Part shown: positions 9,913 to 17,144 of the stretch, one piece after another
Position numbering within the stretch: the first letter of the stretch is position 1
How the letters are laid out: each line of letters begins with the position of its first letter
Notes under the pieces: generated by a model
The model's database searches: none
What the model was told of the DNA's origin: nothing
What the model saw: only the letters and a program-made list of their open reading frames with translations
Program-made: the position numbers and the translations under genes
NCBI GenBank assembly: GCA_949840885.1
Contig: CATKYJ010000004.1
Location: forward strand, 62,001-126,000
Direction: 5' to 3'
DNA length: 64,000 nt
DNA from: an uncultured Acetatifactor sp.
GTDB lineage: Bacteria > Bacillota > Clostridia > Lachnospirales > Lachnospiraceae

Positions 9913-10004
9913 TATACTCATGAGCGGTGAAATTTGCCACCGATTCATAATGCTTACCGCTCGTGAGTCGGGCGACTTGGCAAACTTTAGTGACCGTCAG
10001 TATA
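9913..10004 (+). repeat. Dispersed structured repeat, copy A
   Basis: TATACT...AGTATA ends; inner arms ACTCATGAGCGGT (9916-9928)/ACCGCTCGTGAGT (9956-9968); TTTGCCA (9933-9939) complementary to TGGCAAA (9978-9984). Near-identical to 38262-38352. Confidence 0.85.
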
Positions 10005-10060
10005 TATTACCGAAAGCAAATGCACTTTCCTATAGTCAATCAGCAAAAGAATACTGCAAG

Positions 10061-10112
10061 TTCTGATAAGCTATACTATAGGAAGCAAATGCATGCTTCT
10101 GATAAGCTGTAT
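10061..10112. repeat. Short direct repeat, ~36-bp period (TTCTGATAAGCT...)
   Basis: TTCTGATAAGCTATACTATAGGAAGCAAATGCATGC at 10061 followed by TTCTGATAAGCTGTATTACGAAAAG at 10097; GAAAGCAAATGCA also just upstream. Confidence 0.6.
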
Positions 10113-11203
10113 TACGAAAAGTCAACAGTGCCCATCTTTTCCATTATATGAAAGAAATCCTCTCTGGCAAGCCTGAAACACTCCAAGATATCCGGCGAAA
10201 ACTGTCCGCATTCGCCATTCATGATCATTTCAATAGCCTTTTCCTTTGAAAAGGAACTCTTGTAGACCCTGGGGCTCACCAGCGCATCGTAAACATCTGC
10301 CACGGCAACAATCTGGGCACTGATCGGAATATCCTCTCCTACCAGATGATCCGGATAACCTCTTCCGTCCCACCGCTCATGGTGATGGCGGCAGATCTCG
10401 TAACAGTAGCGGTAAAATTCGCTGGTCCTGTCTTTATAGAATTTCTCCAGGATATCGCATCCAATGGTGGTATGCGTCTTCATGATCTCAAATTCCTCAT
10501 TGGTCAGGCGTCCGGGCTTTAACAGGATGGTATCGGATATGCCGATCTTGCCAATGTCGTGCAGCACGGAAGCCCTGGAGATCGCGTCCACCAGCACAGG
10601 CGTCAGGCCGTACTGGGGGAAATGCTCCATCAGATGCCTGGCCATGATCCTGGTATAGAACTTGATACGCTTGGTATGATCGCCTGTCTCGGCGCTTCTG
10701 GACTCTACCACGGTGCTCAGGGCATCGATCATGAACTCATTGGTCTCCCTGATCTCCTGCTCCTGGGCCCTGATGGCGATCTCCTGCTCTTTTAAGCGCC
10801 TTTCCATGTTGCGCTTATTCTGGTACAGTTCTATGATATTCTTGCTGCGGCGCTTTACGATATGGGGATAGAACGGCTTATGTATCACATCTGCCACGCC
10901 GAAATCATAGGCTCTGCCTTCGCTGTCCTGAATCGTCTCCCCCGTAATCAGTATCACGGGAACAGCCTCCAGCATCTGGTGCTCCTGCATGTACTCCAGC
11001 ACCTTAAAACCATCCATTATGGGCATCACCACGTCCAGCAATACCAATACGATATTATGATTCTGCTCGATCTGCCTGACGGCTTCTTTGCCGTTCCCTG
11101 CCTCCAGCAGTTCATACTCGTCCAGATTGTCCTGGAACATCTCCATAAGTATAATACGGTTTATTTCTTCGTCATCAACGACCAGTATCTGTTGCTTCTC
11201 CAT
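10112..11203 (-). CDS. Response regulator with an intact HD-GYP domain (likely c-di-GMP phosphodiesterase)
   Basis: Receiver (ILVVDDEEINR, LVLLDVVMPIMDG) plus VLHDIGKIGI, HHHERWDGRGYP, ADVYDAL. Confidence 0.92.
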   Translation of the reverse strand: MEKQQILVVDDEEINRIILMEMFQDNLDEYELLEAGNGKEAVRQIEQNHNIVLVLLDVVMPIMDGFKVLEYMQEHQMLEAVPVILITGETIQDSEGRAYDFGVADVIHKPFYPHIVKRRSKNIIELYQNKRNMERRLKEQEIAIRAQEQEIRETNEFMIDALSTVVESRSAETGDHTKRIKFYTRIMARHLMEHFPQYGLTPVLVDAISRASVLHDIGKIGISDTILLKPGRLTNEEFEIMKTHTTIGCDILEKFYKDRTSEFYRYCYEICRHHHERWDGRGYPDHLVGEDIPISAQIVAVADVYDALVSPRVYKSSFSKEKAIEMIMNGECGQFSPDILECFRLAREDFFHIMEKMGTVDFS

Positions 11204-11301
11204 CTCATCACCATTATTTTGAGTATATTCGCTACCAAATCATGATACCACTTTTCTAAAAAAATGTCAATTCATTAAAAAAAGCCTGCGCAAAACTTCT
11301 A

Positions 11302-11331
11302 TAGACAAATACACTGAAAATGTGGTAAATT
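11302..11331 (+). promoter_or_regulatory. Candidate sigma-A-like promoter for the diguanylate cyclase gene
   Basis: TAGACA (11302-11307), 18-nt spacer, TAAATT (11326-11331); AGGGAGG RBS before ATG 11360. Confidence 0.45.
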
Positions 11332-11359
11332 AGAGATAACAATTAGGGAGGGCTGCGCC

Positions 11360-12979
11360 ATGGATACATATACTTTCCAGGACATATTTGACATAGATTT
11401 CATGCAGAAGCTGATCGATTCCCTGTCCGTTACCCTGCAGGTAGGCATCAGCATCCGGGGGCCCCACGGAGAGCGCATTACGAGGGACAGCGATTACTGC
11501 CATTTCTGCCGGGATATCGTCAAAAAATCACCTGTGGGAAACGCGCGCTGCGAGATGTCCGACAAAGCTCTCAGCGCCCATAACGATACAAAGCCCTGCA
11601 TCTGCCACTGCCTGTCTGCAGGGCTTACCGATGCCAGCATCGCGATTCTGGTGGAGGGCAGGCACCTGGCCAGCATTCTGGTAGGGCAGGTGCGCCTGGC
11701 CGAGGACGTGCCGGACGATGAGGAATACCGTACCAATGCCCGCATTCTCCAGCTGGACGAGGAGGAATTTCTGGAGCATGTGCACGCGCTTCCCGTGATC
11801 TCCAGGGGACATTTTGAGCATATATTGGATCTGCTCACCCTCTTAGCCAATCAGTTCTCCCAGATCGGCTGCGGGTACCTGCGGCTGCGGGACGCCGTCA
11901 GTTCTCTGGAGAGCCAGAAGCTTGTACACCAACAGGAGAAAACCGTGCTGGAGACCCTGGCAGAAAAAGACTCCATGACGGGTCTGTACAACCGCCGGAA
12001 ATTCGAGGAGGTGGCGGACATGTACGCCGGACAAAAGGGCCGTCAGATCTGTATGATATCGGCGGACGCCAATTTCCTGAAGCTGACCAACGATATCTTC
12101 GGCCACAAGGCCGGGGACCAGCTGCTGGCCAACGCGGCCAGGATCATGAACAGCCTGGCCAAGAACGACTGGCTGGTGGCCCGCTGCGGCGGGGACGAGT
12201 TCCGCGTCATCCTGCCCGACACCACGCTGGAGACGGCTTTGGACTACTGCCGCCGGGTGGCCAGGGACTGCAGCAAGGACACCACTCTCTCCCTGCCCCT
12301 CTCGGTGGCCTTGGGCGCTGCGGACTGGGACAGTGAGCACGAGACTTTGCAGGACTGCTTCTCCAGGGCGGATGCCAAAATGTACCAGAACAAGGCGGTG
12401 CTCAAGCATGAACTTCATGTGCCGGATTATATTATGGAGCGGTTGTACGACAAGCAGATTCTGAGCCGAAAAGTCGTGGACTACGCCGCCGACATGTCTC
12501 TTAGGTTCTCTCTGCATCTGGGGCTTACCAGGGAGCGCGCGTCGGAAGTAAGTCTGGCGGCCAGATACCAGGATATCGGTATGGCGAAGCTGCCGGAATC
12601 TTTCTATATCCGGGGGCAGTCCCGGACAGAGGAGGAAACCCTGCGTTTTAAGACCCATGTCACCCATGGATACACCATGGCAAGGCAGTTCGAGGAACTT
12701 TACAAGGTGGCGGATATCATCCTCCATTCCCATGAGAGCTGGGACGGCAACGGCTATCCCAACCAACTGACCGGGGAAACCATTCCCCTGGAATCCCGCA
12801 TCATACATATCATCGGAGATTATACCTATTGGACCATGCCCACCATCTCCGGCGGGAATTATTCCAGGGAGGCAGTGACGCAGAAAATGAAAGAGTTCGC
12901 AGGCCGCATCTATGACCCTGAGCTGACGGAAGCATTTTTTGACTTTCTTGCCGGCTGCGAAAAAAATGGCCAGGAATGA
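11360..12979 (+). CDS. PocR-like sensor, GGDEF diguanylate cyclase, degenerate HD-GYP-like C-terminus
   Basis: Cys-rich N-terminus (CHFCRDIV...CEMSD...CICHCLSAGL) resembling PocR; EKDSMTGLYNRR and RCGGDEF; C-terminal HSHESWDGNGYP with QDIG in place of HDIG. Confidence 0.88.
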   Translation: MDTYTFQDIFDIDFMQKLIDSLSVTLQVGISIRGPHGERITRDSDYCHFCRDIVKKSPVGNARCEMSDKALSAHNDTKPCICHCLSAGLTDASIAILVEGRHLASILVGQVRLAEDVPDDEEYRTNARILQLDEEEFLEHVHALPVISRGHFEHILDLLTLLANQFSQIGCGYLRLRDAVSSLESQKLVHQQEKTVLETLAEKDSMTGLYNRRKFEEVADMYAGQKGRQICMISADANFLKLTNDIFGHKAGDQLLANAARIMNSLAKNDWLVARCGGDEFRVILPDTTLETALDYCRRVARDCSKDTTLSLPLSVALGAADWDSEHETLQDCFSRADAKMYQNKAVLKHELHVPDYIMERLYDKQILSRKVVDYAADMSLRFSLHLGLTRERASEVSLAARYQDIGMAKLPESFYIRGQSRTEEETLRFKTHVTHGYTMARQFEELYKVADIILHSHESWDGNGYPNQLTGETIPLESRIIHIIGDYTYWTMPTISGGNYSREAVTQKMKEFAGRIYDPELTEAFFDFLAGCEKNGQE

Positions 12980-13061
12980 CTCTCTGGCAGACCGCCGTCT
13001 GCTTACCCGGGTTTTTCCAGTCTTTCCAGAACCTTTCCGGAAAGGAAAGGGCATAAACCAA

Positions 13062-13091
13062 AAAGGGGCTGCCGCAACAGCCCCTTTCGTT
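13062..13091. terminator. Bidirectional intrinsic terminator between convergent genes
   Basis: AAAGGGGCTG-ccgcaa-CAGCCCCTTT perfect 10-bp stem with T tract on the plus strand and A tract upstream. Confidence 0.85.
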
Positions 13092-13132
13092 TTACATTCA
13101 GCCGCGGACGGCATAGCTGCTACCGCACGATT

Positions 13133-14389
13133 TTAATCGCTCTTTCGCAGATCTTTCAGCGCCGTGCCGATTTTGATGGGATTGCCGTATCGCAATGTTC
13201 CCATGCGGTATAACTTTGCCCCCAGGATTCCGGTGCCTGCGATGGATGCCGCCAATATCAGGAACGAAACCACGATCTCCCATGCCGCCACGCTGCCCAT
13301 GGCCACCCGGGCGAACATGGTGCTGTAAGAGCTGATGGGCAGGAAAGACAGCACCTTGATGATGGGGCCGTCTATATTCATCAGCTGCATCAGCGAGAAG
13401 AAGTATACGATCATCACCACCACCATCAGGCCGGACACGCTCTTGCTGATGTCCTCGGTCTTGCTGACCAAAGCTCCCATGGCGCCGAAGAGGAACGCGT
13501 AGAAGAGGTAGCCTCCCAGCCCGAAGAAAGCAAAAGCTATCAGCACCTCCCCGGGGATGTGCAGGAACATGTCCAGCATGCCGCCCCATTGCTCCCTGTT
13601 GACCCGATAGGACAAAAGGATGGCTCCCAGGATAACCCCCATCTGAAACACGCCGCCTATGGCTCCGGCGATGACTTTGCCGAACAGCAGGCTGTTGGGG
13701 GAAGTGCTGGTGACCAGCACCTCGATGGCCCGGTTGCTCTTTTCGCTGGTTACGGACACTGCTATCATCTGGCCGTAGTACACAATCAGCATGAACACGA
13801 TGATCACCAGCACATAACAGTACCAGTAATTGCTGCCGGAGTCCTTGTTCAGTATCTGCTCCGTCACCGTGACGGGCACGTCATACATAGCCGTGATCTC
13901 CCCCAGATCCCAGCCTTTCTGCTGGCTGTACTGCATGCGGTAGAACAGCTTCATGGCCTGGTCGAAGACAGCCGTATTGTGGTCTGTCATACCTTTGTTG
14001 TAGACATAGTATTCATACTGGGTGGCTCCTGTGACCAGGAACCCGGCCTGGGCCTCCTGGTTCTCCACTAAACTGCGCAAAGCGTCCGCACTGTCGGCCT
14101 CCTGCCAGTCCACATCCGGGAACATCTCCCCCAGGACCTGGGGCTGTACCACCCCTGCCTCATCCGCGTACAGGAACAAGGGCCTCTCCCCTTGCTGACT
14201 GTCCTGGGTACTGTCGTCCTCTTTGTCCCCTACCACCTGTACACCGGTAAAGCCTGACATATCCACAAACCGGGGCAAAAACAGCGCCGCTGCCCCCAGG
14301 ACTACCAGCACCACGGTAAGTCCCATAAATACCTTATTGGTAAAGTATTCCTTTAATTCATATTTCAGCACAATCCAAAATCTTTTCAT
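13133..14389 (-). CDS. ABC-2 type transporter permease (NatB-like)
   Basis: 418 aa, N-terminal TM, large extracytoplasmic region, then several TMs; overlaps the upstream ATPase gene by 4 nt. Confidence 0.85.
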   Translation of the reverse strand: MKRFWIVLKYELKEYFTNKVFMGLTVVLVVLGAAALFLPRFVDMSGFTGVQVVGDKEDDSTQDSQQGERPLFLYADEAGVVQPQVLGEMFPDVDWQEADSADALRSLVENQEAQAGFLVTGATQYEYYVYNKGMTDHNTAVFDQAMKLFYRMQYSQQKGWDLGEITAMYDVPVTVTEQILNKDSGSNYWYCYVLVIIVFMLIVYYGQMIAVSVTSEKSNRAIEVLVTSTSPNSLLFGKVIAGAIGGVFQMGVILGAILLSYRVNREQWGGMLDMFLHIPGEVLIAFAFFGLGGYLFYAFLFGAMGALVSKTEDISKSVSGLMVVVMIVYFFSLMQLMNIDGPIIKVLSFLPISSYSTMFARVAMGSVAAWEIVVSFLILAASIAGTGILGAKLYRMGTLRYGNPIKIGTALKDLRKSD

Positions 14390-15306
14390 TCTTCCTCTTC
14401 ACCTACTTTCATCACAAAAATATCGTTCAGGGACGGCTCATAGCAGCCGAACCGCTCCACTTCCACACTGGATGCCGCCAGAGCCGCCATGACCTTACGC
14501 CTGTCCGCCCCCTCTTTCAGCTCCAGAATCAGAATATCCCGCTTCCTGCCGGACACGCTTACCAAATCCGGCCATTCCCGCTCCACTTTCTGCGCCAGCT
14601 CCTCGACGGAAAGATTCTCCGCCGCCAGCATCAGGCGGTTTTTGCCGTATTCTTTCTTGATATCACGCAGTCTCCCGGCCAGCACCACCTCTCCCTGATT
14701 GATGATGGCGATTTCATCGCAGAATTCCTCCACATAGCTCATCTGGTGGCTGGAGAAGATGACGATCCTATCTTCCGCTATCAATTCATTTACCACATCT
14801 TTCAGGATCTGGGAATTCACCGGATCCAGTCCGCTGAAAGGCTCATCCAGAATAATGATCTCCGGATTGCTCACCAAAGTAGCGGCCAGCTGGACTTTCT
14901 GCTGGTTGCCCTTGGACAATGTCTCCAGCTTCCTGGTCTCGTACTCCGACACCTCCAGCCTGGCCAGCCACCTTTTTGCGCTCTCTTTTGCCTCCTTGGG
15001 ATTCAGTCCCCGCAGGCAGGCCAGATAAATCATCTGATCTATCACGGTCCGCTTGGGGTAGAGTCCCCGTTCCTCGGGCAGGTAGCCTATCCGGTGCCTG
15101 GACGGCACGAACTTTTTGCCGTCTAACAGGATCTCCCCGCTGTTCGCATGGAACACATCCATCAGAATACGGATAGTGGTGGTCTTGCCCGCGCCGTTTC
15201 TGCCCAATAACCCCAATGCCTTGCCGCTCTCCACATGAAAGTCAATGCCATGGAGCACTTCCTTGTCCCCAAAGCTCTTGTGGATGCCTTTTACTTCTAG
15301 CCTCAT
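14386..15306 (-). CDS. ABC transporter ATP-binding protein (NatA-like)
   Basis: Walker A GRNGAGKTT, signature LSKGNQQKVQLA, Walker B IIILDEPFSGLD. Confidence 0.93.
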   Translation of the reverse strand: MRLEVKGIHKSFGDKEVLHGIDFHVESGKALGLLGRNGAGKTTTIRILMDVFHANSGEILLDGKKFVPSRHRIGYLPEERGLYPKRTVIDQMIYLACLRGLNPKEAKESAKRWLARLEVSEYETRKLETLSKGNQQKVQLAATLVSNPEIIILDEPFSGLDPVNSQILKDVVNELIAEDRIVIFSSHQMSYVEEFCDEIAIINQGEVVLAGRLRDIKKEYGKNRLMLAAENLSVEELAQKVEREWPDLVSVSGRKRDILILELKEGADRRKVMAALAASSVEVERFGCYEPSLNDIFVMKVGEEEE

Positions 15307-15520
15307 CCTTATACCCCCTTGCGCGCTTCGGCGCGCATGCCATTCAAACCTTTCAACCCTTTCAAACCTATGCCAATCTGCGCATTGCGATGCGCACCTG
15401 TTCCTTTGCCGTCCGGATACGCCTTTTTATCCAGCCAGCCCTCTTTCCGGCCCCCACGCCTTTCAAGCATATTTCGCTTTCCAGGCAGATGCTGCAAGAA
15501 AGCCTCCCATAACAATCCTT

Positions 15521-15856
15521 TCAATCCACCGTCGATACCCCCCCTGACAGGGTTTTCAGCCCGTCCGCCAGCTGCTGCCCCAGGCGCTTCGTCTCCTCCG
15601 CAAGCAGCTCCATGCCCACTTTCGTCAGGAGGTAAGCTTTCTTCCCGTCCTCCGGCACCACCTCAATGACACCGTCCGTCGTAAGCCTCCCCACCATGGT
15701 ATAGAGCGTCCCGGTTCCCAAAAGAAGCCTGTCCTGAGTCAATTCCGCCACATACTGCATAATAGCATAGCCATGCCTGGGCTTCGTGACCGCCAGCAGG
15801 GTATAGTAGGTAGTCTCAGTCATGGGTATGTACTTTTTCCGTAAAGCCTCATTCAA
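15521..15856 (-). CDS. PadR family transcriptional regulator
   Basis: PadR-like wHTH (TYYTLLAVTKPRHGYAIMQYVAELT...LGTGTLYTMVGRL). TTG start at 15856 preceded by AGGAGG; the listed ORF start is too far upstream. Confidence 0.88.
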   Translation of the reverse strand: MNEALRKKYIPMTETTYYTLLAVTKPRHGYAIMQYVAELTQDRLLLGTGTLYTMVGRLTTDGVIEVVPEDGKKAYLLTKVGMELLAEETKRLGQQLADGLKTLSGGVSTVD

Positions 15857-15902
15857 TGACACTCCTCCTATCAAAAAATTCCAGGGAAAACCCCTCAAAA
15901 AA

Positions 15903-15951
15903 TATATCTATCATCAACATGTCGACAATCGACATATCGCTGATAGATATA
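15903..15951. promoter_or_regulatory. Concentric double palindrome, candidate PadR operator
   Basis: Outer arms TATATCTATCA/TGATAGATATA and inner arms ATGTCGA/TCGACAT share one centre (15927), 47 nt upstream of padR. Confidence 0.7.
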
Positions 15952-16081
15952 AAATACCACACTCCCAGTCCGGTGTCAAATAGTTTTTTCGGATATCCAG
16001 GTATCCGGCAAGAAAAAACTGGTCTTTTGCCCCAGAGGCAGCAGCTCACACAAAGCGCAAACTGCTGCCGAGAATTTTCCC

Positions 16082-16813
16082 TCAGTCCTGCCGCTCCCCA
16101 TCGTCATAGGTCTCACTGAACCTGGCGGCAAAGGAGGGTTCCTCCCCGCCTGCATAGAGATGGGAGATGTCGCCGAAGGCGCTGACCCGGAAAATGGCTT
16201 TCCCCTGGCGGCGCTCCTCGGTATAGATAGTGGACACGGAGGACGGGGCGGCGCAGAGATGATGCCAGAGTATCATGGGGGAAACATTCATCAGGTGGCT
16301 CAGCAGGACGCATTCCATGCCGAAATGGCAGAAAAACGCCAAAGTGTCCCGGTTGGGGCGCTCTGCCCTGTACAGGCTGCCGTCCCGGACATAGCCGTGC
16401 TCTGCCAAAAGGGCGTCAAAATTCCGGATGGCCTCGGCGTAGGCTTCGCCCACTCCGCCCTCCCGCATGATGTCCGTCTCTGTCCATTGATCTGGCCGGG
16501 AATAGGCCTCCTGCGCCATCCAGTCCTGGGGCAGCCAGTCCCAGACAATGGAATTTCTCTCCTCGTCCAGATTAGGTCGCCTGATTCTGGGCCAGAATTC
16601 CCGCAGCCATTGGCATTCCGTGGCTGTCATGCCTTTCTTCTGCAGGGTCAGGGAGGCGGTGTCCTTGGCTCTGCCCATGGAAGACACATAAACGTGGGTC
16701 ACCTCTGTCTGCAAGAGCCTGCGGGACAGCAGTTCGGCTTCCCGCCAGCCTTTTTCCGTCAGGGAGTCCTTTGCATAATCCGGGTCTCCGTGGCGTATGA
16801 TCAGTAGTCTCAT
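16082..16813 (-). CDS. Histidine phosphatase (phosphoglycerate mutase-like) family protein
   Basis: MRLLIIRHGDPDY RHG motif at the N-terminus; later conserved His (FFCHFGME). Confidence 0.88.
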   Translation of the reverse strand: MRLLIIRHGDPDYAKDSLTEKGWREAELLSRRLLQTEVTHVYVSSMGRAKDTASLTLQKKGMTATECQWLREFWPRIRRPNLDEERNSIVWDWLPQDWMAQEAYSRPDQWTETDIMREGGVGEAYAEAIRNFDALLAEHGYVRDGSLYRAERPNRDTLAFFCHFGMECVLLSHLMNVSPMILWHHLCAAPSSVSTIYTEERRQGKAIFRVSAFGDISHLYAGGEEPSFAARFSETYDDGERQD

Positions 16814-16935
16814 GATTTCTCCTCCGTTTCTTTTATGGTTTTCTCCGGGCGGTTCCATTTTTCTTCGTACTCCTCGCGGCTCACCCGCAGGAAGAAACGC
16901 GCGTCCTGATAGGTATCGATTCTTTCTATTTCCAT
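16810..16935 (-). CDS. Short ORF (41 aa) with strong RBS, 4-nt overlap with the phosphatase gene; possible truncated gene
   Basis: AGGAGG site before ATG of MEIERIDTYQDARFF...; contained in the 73-aa ORF 16810-17031. Confidence 0.4.
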   Translation of the reverse strand: MEIERIDTYQDARFFLRVSREEYEEKWNRPEKTIKETEEKS

Positions 16936-17144
16936 AGACACCTCCTGCTCCAGAGCCCGTTCCATAATCTCCAGGCCATTATAGCATTCCTGTGAGGACA
17001 TTTCCAGCATTTTCTGAAAGTAGCAGGGCATAAGATAATGGCTGGCTTACCATCCCCAGTCAATTCGCCGGCCCTGCGTTTTCCGGCACAAGGCGCTTTT
17101 GGGCCAAAGCATTCCGAGTGAGAGTTTCTTTTTACGGCGCCCTT

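Noticed and set aside
11204-11359. Possible c-di-GMP riboswitch upstream of the diguanylate cyclase gene
   Set aside because: No GEMM-like conserved core was recognisable; only promoter-like boxes and an RBS.
11843-13114. 423-aa minus-strand ORF antisense to the GGDEF gene
   Set aside because: The plus strand carries clear GGDEF and HD-GYP-like motifs; the antisense ORF has no family signature.
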